In this document: piece after piece, positions 1-5,743 of the stretch
How positions within the stretch are numbered: position 1 is the stretch's first letter
Layout: every line of letters starts with the position of its first letter
DNA from: an uncultured Collinsella sp.
GTDB taxonomy: Bacteria > Actinomycetota > Coriobacteriia > Coriobacteriales > Coriobacteriaceae
Direction of reading: 5' to 3'
Length of the DNA stretch: 5,743 nt
Assembly: GCA_902475865.1 (NCBI GenBank)
Contig: CABSBK010000083.1
Location: forward strand, 1-5,743
Program-made: the position numbers and the translations under genes
Notes under the pieces: model-generated
What the model was told of the DNA's origin: nothing
The model's input: only the letters and a program-made list of their open reading frames with translations
The model's database searches: none

Positions 1-2
1 GT

Positions 3-2192
3 CTACTGGCCCGTAGAGGGGTCGGGCGTGGGCGTAGGATCGGGGGCGGGCGTCGGCGTGCCACCGTCGCCACCCGTGCCGCCATCGCCACCCGTGCCAC
101 CGTCGCCACCTGGCGTGCCGCTATCGCCGGTGGTGTTGCCGCCCGGGGTTTCAGTGGTCGTGGTTGTCGTTGTCGTTGTGGTGGTCGTGGTCTCTTCCTC
201 TTCTTTTCCCTCGTCTTTATCCTCTTCGTATTTCTTTTTGTTGTTTGTGCCGTAGAACTTCCAGACGTTATTGTTCTTGTACGTGGGAGCCGTTCCGGTC
301 GGGAATTCCTCGCGCTCGGTGCCCGCAAGAACGGTGTTCATGAACTTCTTAAAGACGGGCAGGTTGGTGCTGTCGCCCAGCAGGTCCGAACCGTACTTTT
401 GGATGGGAATCTCGCCTGCGGAATAACCGGTCCACAGGGCGCATGCCAGTTGCGGCGTGAAGCCGCAGAACCACAGGTTGGTGGTGTTGTCAGTGGTACC
501 CGTCTTGCCGGCATAGGGCTGGTTGACGCTCAGCGCGCCGGCGGCACCCGTGCCGCTGCCCTGCATGACGCCGGATAGAACGTCGGTAACCGCGGCAGCC
601 TCGCCTTCGGTGAGCACCTGCGTGGGATTGTCGGTGTGCTGGTACAGAACCGAGCCGGTACGCGAGTCGATCTCGGTAATGGCGATGGGCTGACGGTAGT
701 AGCCACCGTTGGCAAACGTTGCGTAGGCCGATGCCATCTCGAGCGGTGAGATGGACCCGGTGCCGAGCGTCATGACGGGAACGTCCTCGATATTGTCCTT
801 GGCGGGATCGATGCCGAGCTTTTTGACGAGCGACATGATCTTGTCATTGCCGATGGCTTCGGCCACCTGAATGTAGCCGGTGTTGGATGAGTATGCCGTT
901 GCCTGCTTAAGCGTGATGTTGCCATAGCTCTGGTTGCCGTAGTTTTGCACCTCGGTCGTGGTGCCCTTGGCCTTGAGCGGCGAGTTGCAGTTGAGGGTGA
1001 CGTTGGGGTTCATACCGTTTTGGATGGCAGTTGCCAGCGTAAAGGCCTTAAACGTGGAACCCACGGGGCGCTTTGCCGTAGCGTGGTTCACGTGATTCTC
1101 GTCGGCGTTGTAGTCGTAGCCGCCCACCATGCACTTGATGTAGCCGGTCTTGGGGTCAACGACGACCATGCCCATGTCCAGGCCGTCGAGCGAAAGCGTG
1201 TCGAGCTGCGAGCGCACGGCCTCCTCGGCCACCTGCTGCATGGTGGGGTCGATGGTGGTCTTGACGGTCAGACCGCCCTTAAAGAGCACATCGGTGGAGA
1301 ACTCCTGCTCAAGCAGCTGCTTAACGTAGGCGACAAAGTAGGGCTGAGAGTACACATCGACGCCACTGCCCGAAATCTCGGTCACGTTAAGCGTGATGGG
1401 CTCAGCCTGCGCGGCATCGTGCTCTTCCTGCGTGATGTGGCCTAGACGCAGCATGTTGTCCAGAACCTTGTTGCGGCGGGACAGCGCCAGGTCGGGATTA
1501 ACCGTGGGGTCGTACTGCGAGGGCGAGTTGGGAAGGCCGATGAGCAGCGCGGCCTCGCTCAGCGTGAGGTCGGCGGCGGTTTTGGACAGATAGGTCTCGG
1601 CTGCGGCCTCGATGCCATATGCTCCATGGCCGTAGTAGATGGTGTTGAGGTACATCATGAGGATCTCGTCTTTGGAGTACATATCCTCCATCTTGATGGC
1701 GATATAGGCCTCGCGCACCTTACGCTCGATGGTCGAGTCGAATTGTTCCTCCTGCAAGATGGTGTTGCGAACCAGCTGCTGGGTGATGGTCGATGCGCCC
1801 TCGTGGCCGCCGGTGAGGGTTGCCACCGATGCGCGTGCAATGCCCCAGAGGTCGATGCCGCCATGCTCGTAGAAGCGCTCGTCCTCAACGTCAACGGTGC
1901 CCTGCAGCACGTACGGGGACACTTGGTCCTTGGTGATGGACTTGCGGTTTTGCGTGTAGAAACTCGCAATGGTATTGCCGTTGCAGTCGACGATGTCGGT
2001 GGGCTCGCTCACCAGATACGCGTTGGCATCGGTGTAGTCGGGCAGATCGGACAGCCAGCGGTTGACGTTGCCGATCATGCCGATGCCAAACGCTACGCCC
2101 GCGATAAGCAGAAAGCCCAAAAACGAGAGCAAGATTATGGGAAGGGCATGCGTCTTAGAGCGACCGCGCCCCTGTCGTTGGCGAGGACCCAT
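3..2192 (-). CDS. Class A penicillin-binding protein (GT51 glycosyltransferase + transpeptidase, PBP1A family)
   Basis: Bifunctional peptidoglycan synthase. It polymerises lipid II into glycan strands and cross-links the stem peptides outside the membrane. The 729-residue protein has a basic cytosolic N-terminus (about 1-14) and one membrane anchor (about 15-41). The GT51 domain (about 70-250) carries motif 1 as E103-D104-E-R-F-Y-E-H110, motif 2 as G132-A-S-T-I-T-Q-Q139, and motif 3 as R157-K-x-x-E161; E103 and E161 correspond to the two catalytic glutamates of E. coli PBP1b. The transpeptidase domain (about 335-620) has S379-T-F-K382 with the acylated serine, S435-S-N437, and K563-T-G565. 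All catalytic motifs are present, so it should be active. The tail from about 641 is low complexity: Lys/Glu-rich, 13 consecutive Thr, three GGDGGT-like repeats, then a Pro/Thr/Asp end. The start at 2192 is preferred over an in-frame ATG at 2252 because GGAGGT sits 6 nt upstream and the protein then begins with a typical basic segment and anchor. It is divergent from the U32 gene. I cannot assign a precise orthologue name. Confidence 0.95.
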   Translation of the reverse strand: MGPRQRQGRGRSKTHALPIILLSFLGFLLIAGVAFGIGMIGNVNRWLSDLPDYTDANAYLVSEPTDIVDCNGNTIASFYTQNRKSITKDQVSPYVLQGTVDVEDERFYEHGGIDLWGIARASVATLTGGHEGASTITQQLVRNTILQEEQFDSTIERKVREAYIAIKMEDMYSKDEILMMYLNTIYYGHGAYGIEAAAETYLSKTAADLTLSEAALLIGLPNSPSQYDPTVNPDLALSRRNKVLDNMLRLGHITQEEHDAAQAEPITLNVTEISGSGVDVYSQPYFVAYVKQLLEQEFSTDVLFKGGLTVKTTIDPTMQQVAEEAVRSQLDTLSLDGLDMGMVVVDPKTGYIKCMVGGYDYNADENHVNHATAKRPVGSTFKAFTLATAIQNGMNPNVTLNCNSPLKAKGTTTEVQNYGNQSYGNITLKQATAYSSNTGYIQVAEAIGNDKIMSLVKKLGIDPAKDNIEDVPVMTLGTGSISPLEMASAYATFANGGYYRQPIAITEIDSRTGSVLYQHTDNPTQVLTEGEAAAVTDVLSGVMQGSGTGAAGALSVNQPYAGKTGTTDNTTNLWFCGFTPQLACALWTGYSAGEIPIQKYGSDLLGDSTNLPVFKKFMNTVLAGTEREEFPTGTAPTYKNNNVWKFYGTNNKKKYEEDKDEGKEEEETTTTTTTTTTTTTETPGGNTTGDSGTPGGDGGTGGDGGTGGDGGTPTPAPDPTPTPDPSTGQ
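61..114 (-). repeat. Three tandem 18-bp repeats encoding GGDGGT units in the PBP tail
   Basis: The segments 61-78, 79-96 and 97-114 align as 18-bp units. The first two differ at only two positions; the third diverges over its last five bases. Each encodes a Gly-Gly-Asp-Gly-Gly-Thr-like hexapeptide in the extracytoplasmic C-terminal tail. The repeat keeps the reading frame, so changes in copy number would change tail length without breaking the gene. It likely forms a flexible linker; no known binding domain is visible in it. Confidence 0.85.
153..191 (-). repeat. Run of 13 threonine codons in the PBP tail
   Basis: Thirteen consecutive codons encode Thr (residues 668-680), directly after an acidic Lys/Glu segment and before the Gly-rich repeats. 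The codons are mixed (ACC, ACG, ACA and ACT), so this is not a simple trinucleotide slippage tract. That suggests the amino-acid composition has been kept. Thr-rich extracytoplasmic stretches are often O-glycosylated or act as extended wall-spanning linkers; either role here is inference. Confidence 0.85.
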
Positions 2193-2198
2193 ATATTG

Positions 2199-2204
2199 AC
2201 CTCC
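2199..2204 (-). promoter_or_regulatory. Ribosome binding site of the PBP gene (decides the start)
   Basis: On the minus strand this reads GGAGGT, a near-perfect Shine-Dalgarno sequence, 6 nt before the ATG at 2192-2190. The alternative ATG at 2252 would put a 20-residue extension without membrane-anchor character in front of the basic N-terminus, and the inverted repeat at 2215-2242 would then be coding. The site therefore supports the shorter protein. Confidence 0.85.
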
Positions 2205-2214
2205 AGGTATGTCG

Positions 2215-2242
2215 TGCCAGGCGGCAAGTGTTATGCCTGGCA
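2215..2242. repeat. Perfect inverted repeat in the PBP upstream region
   Basis: TGCCAGGC at 2215-2222 is matched by its exact reverse complement GCCTGGCA at 2235-2242, with a 12-nt spacer. It lies 22 nt upstream of the PBP start codon, on the PBP side of the AT-rich core. It could be an operator for a dimeric regulator, or an RNA hairpin in the PBP 5' leader just ahead of the ribosome binding site. There is no T-tract on either side, so it is not a terminator. Confidence 0.6.
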
Positions 2243-2274
2243 GGATGGACATAAGTTATTACACGATAAACCAA

Positions 2275-2295
2275 ACGAGGCACGCGGGGCCTCGT
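2275..2295. repeat. Perfect inverted repeat upstream of the U32 gene
   Basis: ACGAGGC at 2275-2281 pairs exactly with GCCTCGT at 2289-2295 around a 7-nt spacer. It is followed immediately by a weaker 6-bp pair, GTATGC at 2296-2301 with GCATAC at 2329-2334. If transcribed, the two could form adjacent hairpins ending just before the ribosome binding site of the U32 gene. It may equally be a DNA operator; the sequence alone does not decide. Confidence 0.5.
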
Positions 2296-2340
2296 GTATG
2301 CTGGATGACGGCATTTTTCAGAGTGAATGCATACCTTGGT

Positions 2341-2346
2341 GAGGAG
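2341..2346 (+). promoter_or_regulatory. Ribosome binding site of the U32 gene (decides the start)
   Basis: GAGGAG lies 7 nt before the ATG at 2354. The upstream in-frame ATG at 2327 has no comparable purine-rich site, and its use would place this site inside the coding region. The protein therefore most likely starts at 2354 with Met-Ala-Ile-Arg. Confidence 0.8.
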
Positions 2347-2353
2347 TTTACCG

Positions 2354-4330
2354 ATGGCGATTCGGCCGATGGAACCGAGCGGACAATGCGAAAGCGAGTT
2401 GGCGGCGGCTGGCGTGGCGCTGCCCGAACTGCTGGCGCCTGCTGGCGGGCTCGACCAGATGCTCGCGGCGATTGCGGCGGGTGCCGATGCCATCTATGCG
2501 GGGCTGGACGGATTCAACGCTCGAGTGAGCGCGCATGGCTTTAGCGATGATGAGTTCGCGCGCGGTTGTGCCGTGGCCCATGCCCATGGCGTGCGTGTGT
2601 ACGTGACGCTCAACGTATTCGTGTTCGATGATGAGCTTGCCGACGCCGCGGCGTTGGGGGCGCATGCGCACGCGTTGGGTGCCGATGCGTTGATTGTGGC
2701 CGATGCCGGGCTGGCTTGTGCGCTACGTGCGGCGATTCCGGGGGTCGAGATTCACCTGTCCACTCAGGCGGGCGCTCATAGCGAGGGTGCCGTGCAGTTG
2801 GCTGCCAAGGAGTTGGGCATTGAGCGCGTGACGACTGCGCGCGAGCTGAGCGTTGCAGAGATTGAGACGCTTTGCGCTACTGGCGTGCCCATCGAGGTGT
2901 TTTGTCACGGCGCTATTTGCATTGGATACTCGGGTGCGTGCGGGTTCTCTGCCCTTCGGCGCGGACGGTCGGCGATGCGCGGTGATTGCACGCAACCGTG
3001 CCGTCTATCCTATGACTTGGTGGACGAGGCGGGGCAGAGTGTTGTCGCTGTCGAAGGGGATCGCCTGCTTTGTCCGCGTGACTATCTGGGCATCGCGCAT
3101 CTGCCCGAGCTTGTTGCCGCCGGCGTGGCATCGCTCAAGATCGAGGGCCGCATGAAGAATCCCGACTACGTCTTTAACGTGGTGAGGGTGTGGCGTCGGG
3201 CGCTCGATATGCTGCGCGACGGCACATGGGATGCCGATGCGGTGCCGGCGCTTGAGCGCGAGCTGGGAAGGTCGTTCAACCGCGGCTTTACCGATGCGTA
3301 TCTGCGGGGTCGTTCGGGCGCCGAGCTCATGAGCTTTGAGCGCGCGATCAACCAGGGTGTGCGCGTGGGCCACTTGGTGGCGGTGGGTCACGAAGAGGTG
3401 ACGGTTGAGCTTGATGCCGCCGTGGCGGCGGGCGATACGCTCGAAATCCGATTTTACCCGGGTGCCGACGCGCGTCCCGATGTGCCCAAGCGCTGGCCGC
3501 AGGTGCCTTGCCCCGTGGACGCCGCTGCGGGAGAGCGCATCGTCGTGCATTGCAAACGCAAGGTGGACGCGGGCTGCGAGGTCTATCTGATTCGCAGTGC
3601 CGGCGTGCTGGGGCAGACGGCAACGGTGTTGGAGCGCATGCGGGCCGAGGCAGATGCGGTCACGCCTGCTGAGCAGTCCGTTGAGGTGCTGCCGTTTGAG
3701 GGCGTTCTGGCAGATGGCGATGTACCGACGGAGTTGGCGGGACCGGCGGAGCCGGCAAAGTATGAGGCTTTTGCTCGTATGGTCTTTGCCTGGGGGCTGA
3801 TGGATTTGGATCCGCGCGATGAGTGGGATCTGTCCGATGCGACGGTGGTGCTCGACGAAGTGTGCCGCGCAGGCGACGCCGAGCGGACTCGGGCGCTTAT
3901 ACGGCGTGCCGGGCGCGTCGTCTGCCGCAATCTGGGACAGGTGGCGATGGCCCGCGAGCTGGGCACGGCGTTTGACGTGGCGGCGCCGGTGTTCTGCGCG
4001 AATCGGGCCACGCTTACCTGGCTGCGCGGACTCGGTGCGGGGCGGGTGTACTTGCCGGCCGAGTTGCTCGGCAATGATGCGGAGCGTATTGCCGAACTGG
4101 CTGCTGAACCCGGCGTCTTGGGTCCGGTCGACGCCGACCGTCCCGAGCTTATGGTGTGCGAGCACTGCCTGCTGACCGCCGAGGGCGTCTGCGCCACCGA
4201 TGCGACGGGACAGGTCCGTTGCCGCGACTGCTTGCGTCGTCGGCAGGCACGCTATCTGGTCGAGCGTGACGGTACACGTCTGCCAGTTGCCATTGACGCA
4301 TGCGGCAGGACGAGGATTTTCCTGTCGTAG
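2354..4330 (+). CDS. U32-family protein, probable Fe-S RNA-modification enzyme (RlhA-like) rather than peptidase
   Basis: A 658-residue member of the family annotated as peptidase U32. The N-terminal barrel opens with PELLAPAG (24-31) and GADAIYAG (43-50). The family signature spans E181-x-F-x-x-G-A-I-C189 to G194-x-C196-x-F-S199, with Phe where the usual pattern has an aliphatic residue. R209-G-D-C212-T-Q-P-C216-R and SLKIEGRMKNPDY (260-272) follow. C189, C196, C212 and C240 match in order and roughly in spacing the cysteines that hold a 4Fe-4S cluster in UbiU/UbiV-type relatives. Length and long C-terminal half resemble E. coli RlhA (YdcP), which makes 5-hydroxycytidine in 23S rRNA; TrhP-type tRNA hydroxylation proteins are shorter relatives. 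The C-terminus adds C602-x-x-C605, C613, C623-x-x-C626 and C650, a possible second metal site. It is cytosolic, with no signal peptide. tyrS follows 96 bp downstream, which fits a translation role. Membership in U32 is firm; the substrate is inferred. Confidence 0.9.
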   Translation: MAIRPMEPSGQCESELAAAGVALPELLAPAGGLDQMLAAIAAGADAIYAGLDGFNARVSAHGFSDDEFARGCAVAHAHGVRVYVTLNVFVFDDELADAAALGAHAHALGADALIVADAGLACALRAAIPGVEIHLSTQAGAHSEGAVQLAAKELGIERVTTARELSVAEIETLCATGVPIEVFCHGAICIGYSGACGFSALRRGRSAMRGDCTQPCRLSYDLVDEAGQSVVAVEGDRLLCPRDYLGIAHLPELVAAGVASLKIEGRMKNPDYVFNVVRVWRRALDMLRDGTWDADAVPALERELGRSFNRGFTDAYLRGRSGAELMSFERAINQGVRVGHLVAVGHEEVTVELDAAVAAGDTLEIRFYPGADARPDVPKRWPQVPCPVDAAAGERIVVHCKRKVDAGCEVYLIRSAGVLGQTATVLERMRAEADAVTPAEQSVEVLPFEGVLADGDVPTELAGPAEPAKYEAFARMVFAWGLMDLDPRDEWDLSDATVVLDEVCRAGDAERTRALIRRAGRVVCRNLGQVAMARELGTAFDVAAPVFCANRATLTWLRGLGAGRVYLPAELLGNDAERIAELAAEPGVLGPVDADRPELMVCEHCLLTAEGVCATDATGQVRCRDCLRRRQARYLVERDGTRLPVAIDACGRTRIFLS

Positions 4331-4349
4331 GTGCCGCGTCGCGTCAGTT

Positions 4350-4358
4350 TGTTATCAT
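4350..4358 (+). promoter_or_regulatory. Putative extended -10 promoter element of tyrS
   Basis: TGTTATCAT reads as TGn followed by TATCAT, an extended -10 box with four of six matches to TATAAT. It sits in a short AT-rich stretch between the U32 stop and tyrS. Transcription would start near 4365, giving a leader of about 60 nt. No good -35 box is visible 16-18 nt upstream, as is common for extended -10 promoters. Read-through from the U32 gene remains possible because no terminator separates the two genes. Confidence 0.4.
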
Positions 4359-4378
4359 AAGAGAGTTTATGGACTTCC

Positions 4379-4405
4379 AGCACCGCCGTTTTCGGCGAGG
4401 GTGCT
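4379..4405 (+). promoter_or_regulatory. Leader hairpin upstream of the tyrS ribosome binding site
   Basis: AGCACC (4379-4384) pairs with GGTGCT (4400-4405). Inside it GCCG (4385-4388) pairs with CGGC (4393-4396) around a TTTT loop, leaving a three-base bulge at 4397-4399. The stem ends 7 nt before the AAGGAGGA site (4413-4420). There is no following T-tract, so it is not a terminator. It could stabilise the mRNA 5' end or affect translation initiation. Confidence 0.5.
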
Positions 4406-4426
4406 ATAGCAAAAGGAGGATACCCA

Positions 4427-5638
4427 ATGCTGTCTGTTGACGAGCAAATGCGTATCATCACCTCGGGCGCCGCGCAGATCGTTCCCGAGGCCGACCTTCG
4501 CAAGAAGCTTGAGAAGGGCGAGCCCCTCAACATCAAGCTCGGCGTCGACCCCACCAGCCCCGACCTGCACCTGGGCCACGCCGTGCCGCTGCGCAAGATG
4601 CGTCAGTTCCAGGACCTGGGCCACAACGTCACCCTCATCATCGGCAACGGTACCGCGCTGATCGGCGACCCCTCGGGCAAGAACTCCACGCGTCCGCAGC
4701 TTTCGCAGGAGCAGATCGAGGCCAATGCCGAGACCTACGTGAGCCAGGCCATGAAGATCCTGGATCCCGAGAAGACCACCATCGTGCACAACGGCGACTG
4801 GATCCTTTCGATGGACCTGGCCGGCCTGCTGCAAGTGTGCTCCAAGTTCACCGTCGCCCGCATCCTTGAGCGCGATGACTTTACCAAGCGCTACCAGTCT
4901 CAGACGCCGATCGCCCTGCACGAGTTCCTGTACCCCGTGATGCAGGCCTTTGACTCCGTGCAGATCAAGGCCGACGTGGAGATGGGCGGCACCGATCAGC
5001 TCTTCAACCTGCTCGCCGGCCGTGAGCTCATGGAGAAAATGGGCATGGAGCCGCAGATCGCGCTCACCATGCCGCTGCTCGAGGGCACCGACGGCGTGCG
5101 CAAGATGTCCAAGTCCTATGGCAACTACATCGGCCTGACCGATGCTCCCAAGGATATGTTCGGCAAGACCATGTCCATCCCCGACGAGATGATCGGCAAG
5201 TACTATCGTCTGGCCAGCTCGCTCACCCCGGCCGAGGTCGACAAGATCGACGCCGCCTTGGCCGATGGTTCTGCCGACCCCTACGAGCTCAAGCGCGCTC
5301 TGGGCCGCGACCTGTGCGACACCTACCACGGCGCCGGCGCCGGCGACGAGGCTCAGGCCGAGTTCGACCGCGTATTCAAGGAGGGCCAGCTTGCCGACTT
5401 CCCCGAGAAGCATGTCGAGCTGACCGTCAACGACGAGGGTCAGATCTACCTCGCCGGCCTGCTCAAGGACCTGGGCCTTTCGGCGAGCGCCGGCCAGGCT
5501 CGTCGCGACATCGACGGCGGCGGCGTCAAGATCAACGGCAAGGCCGTGGCTCCCAAGAGCTACAACATCGACCCCAGCGCCCTCAAGCTGGGCGACACCC
5601 TCTCTGTGGGCAAGCGCAAGGGCTTCAAGTTAGTCTAA
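4427..5638 (+). CDS. tyrS: Tyrosyl-tRNA synthetase (KMSKS type)
   Basis: A cytosolic class Ic aminoacyl-tRNA synthetase that activates tyrosine with ATP and charges tRNA-Tyr. The 403-residue protein has the Rossmann catalytic domain with the HIGH-type motif H48-L-G-H51 inside DPTSPDLHLGH, then GNGTALIGDPSG (73-84), M186-G-G-T-D-Q191 of the tyrosine pocket region, and K226-M-S-K-S230. The C-terminal part (about 337-400) is an S4 RNA-binding domain that contacts the tRNA. Intact KMSKS and about 400 residues place it with the TyrZ-like branch of bacterial enzymes rather than the KFGKT-bearing E. coli/Geobacillus TyrS branch. The start is set by AAGGAGGA at 4413-4420, 6 nt before the ATG. Codons are strongly C-ending (AAC, ATC, GAC, CTC), more so than in the U32 gene, which fits high expression. 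No canonical T-box leader is present. All catalytic motifs are intact. Confidence 0.97.
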   Translation: MLSVDEQMRIITSGAAQIVPEADLRKKLEKGEPLNIKLGVDPTSPDLHLGHAVPLRKMRQFQDLGHNVTLIIGNGTALIGDPSGKNSTRPQLSQEQIEANAETYVSQAMKILDPEKTTIVHNGDWILSMDLAGLLQVCSKFTVARILERDDFTKRYQSQTPIALHEFLYPVMQAFDSVQIKADVEMGGTDQLFNLLAGRELMEKMGMEPQIALTMPLLEGTDGVRKMSKSYGNYIGLTDAPKDMFGKTMSIPDEMIGKYYRLASSLTPAEVDKIDAALADGSADPYELKRALGRDLCDTYHGAGAGDEAQAEFDRVFKEGQLADFPEKHVELTVNDEGQIYLAGLLKDLGLSASAGQARRDIDGGGVKINGKAVAPKSYNIDPSALKLGDTLSVGKRKGFKLV

Positions 5639-5665
5639 CGGGCAAGTTGACCTCACAAGTGCAAC

Positions 5666-5701
5666 AAGGCCGCAGCCGGGATTCCCGACTGCGGCCTTTT
5701 T
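5666..5701 (+). terminator. Rho-independent terminator after tyrS
   Basis: A 10-bp perfect stem pairs 5666-5675 with 5689-5698. After one C-A mismatch it continues as four more G-C pairs (5677-5680 with 5684-5687) closing an ATT loop. The 3' arm runs into five T residues (5697-5701). It begins 28 nt after the tyrS stop codon and should end the U32-tyrS transcript. Confidence 0.92.
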
Positions 5702-5743
5702 AGATGATCACTTGGGGACGGAGGAAAACGGATCACAGAGGGG
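5702..5743. other. Gene-free right edge, possible fragment of a dispersed repeat
   Basis: No coding signal is visible. The segment holds two copies of GATCAC (5706-5711 and 5731-5736) around a purine-rich core, TTGGGGACGGAGGAAAACG (5712-5730). GGGGACGG-type cores are a feature I associate with REP-like elements linked to REP-associated tyrosine transposases in Gram-positive gut bacteria. The window ends before any partner arm could be seen, so the assignment is weak. Confidence 0.25.

Larger units (their letters stand above)
2193..2353. promoter_or_regulatory. Divergent intergenic region between the PBP and U32 genes
   Basis: These 161 bp must hold the upstream control signals of at least the PBP gene and probably of both divergent genes. 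The centre (about 2245-2275) is clearly AT-rich compared with its surroundings and is the most likely place for promoter elements. It includes TGGACA at 2246-2251, which resembles a -35 box, but no -10 box lies at the proper distance. TATGCT at 2297-2302 could be a -10 for the plus strand, yet it lacks a good -35. I therefore cannot name a promoter pair on either strand. Inverted repeats at 2215-2242 and 2275-2295 flank the AT-rich core. Confidence 0.5.

Noticed and set aside
61..191. CRISPR-like or phase-variable repeat array
   Set aside because: The units are adjacent, without spacers, keep the reading frame and encode a Gly-rich tail. The Thr codons are mixed, so slippage switching is unlikely.
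2193..2252. N-terminal extension of the PBP to an ATG at 2252
   Set aside because: The downstream ATG at 2192 has GGAGGT at ideal spacing and gives a usual basic N-terminus and membrane anchor; the extension would also cover a perfect inverted repeat.
2303..2317. Terminator signal from the T-run near 2313
   Set aside because: No strong GC stem ends directly before the T-run; the nearest perfect hairpin ends at 2295, and the only adjacent pairing is a 4-bp ATGC/GCAT.
1626..2342. Open frame of 238 codons on the plus strand, antisense to the PBP N-terminal half
   Set aside because: It overlaps the GT51 domain and membrane anchor of an intact PBP and runs through the intergenic region and past the U32 start site; no motif or ribosome binding site supports it.
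2327..2353. Nine-residue extension of the U32 protein to an ATG at 2327
   Set aside because: No ribosome binding site precedes it, while GAGGAG is well placed for the ATG at 2354.
3005..4165. Long open frame of 386 codons antisense to the U32 gene
   Set aside because: The plus-strand protein has clear family motifs across this stretch. The antisense product is rich in Arg, His and Ala, as expected for a shadow frame in GC-rich DNA.
4397..4410. T-box core sequence in the tyrS leader
   Set aside because: About ten of thirteen bases match the T-box core, but the TGGN needed to pair with the tRNA acceptor end is missing, and 96 bp leave no room for a standard stem I and specifier loop.
4367..5413. 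Long open frame of 348 codons antisense to tyrS
   Set aside because: It covers the catalytic core of an unmistakable tyrosyl-tRNA synthetase. Its Leu/Gly/Val/His-rich product shows no recognisable domain and is explained by the strong C-ending codon bias of tyrS.

Overview
The window reads as an ordinary chromosomal housekeeping segment of a high-GC Gram-positive bacterium. The likely source is a member of the Coriobacteriia, Collinsella-like. The assignment rests on the GC-rich base composition with strongly C/G-ending codons, the AGGAGG-type ribosome binding sites, and protein style (a class A PBP with an acidic, Thr/Gly/Pro-rich C-terminal tail; a KMSKS-type tyrosyl-tRNA synthetase). It is recognition from memory, not a database match, so the genus is tentative.

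Layout. From the left edge to position 2192 on the minus strand is a complete gene for a bifunctional class A penicillin-binding protein (glycosyltransferase GT51 plus transpeptidase) that builds peptidoglycan. A 161-bp divergent intergenic region (2193-2353) follows. It holds an AT-rich core flanked by two perfect inverted repeats. On the plus strand, 2354-4330 encodes a large U32-family protein with the conserved cysteine set that binds a 4Fe-4S cluster in characterised relatives. The best functional guess is an RlhA-like or other U32 RNA-modification protein rather than a true protease. After a 96-bp gap with an extended -10-like box and a leader hairpin, tyrS (4427-5638) encodes tyrosyl-tRNA synthetase. 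It is followed by a strong intrinsic terminator (5666-5701). The last ~40 bases hold no gene, but their unusual sequence may be the edge of a dispersed repeat.

How the genes relate. The U32 gene and tyrS lie on the same strand with a short gap and share the terminator after tyrS. Both plausibly serve translation (rRNA/tRNA maturation and tRNA charging). They may be partly co-transcribed, although tyrS appears to have its own promoter. The PBP is transcribed away from them. All three proteins look intact, with their key catalytic or cluster residues present.

I found no mobile element, CRISPR array, RNA gene or defence system, and nothing that amounts to a new biological system. The points most worth a second look are the low-complexity PBP tail, the palindromes in the divergent promoter region, the unassigned substrate of the U32 protein, the tyrS leader hairpin, and the possible repeat at the right edge.
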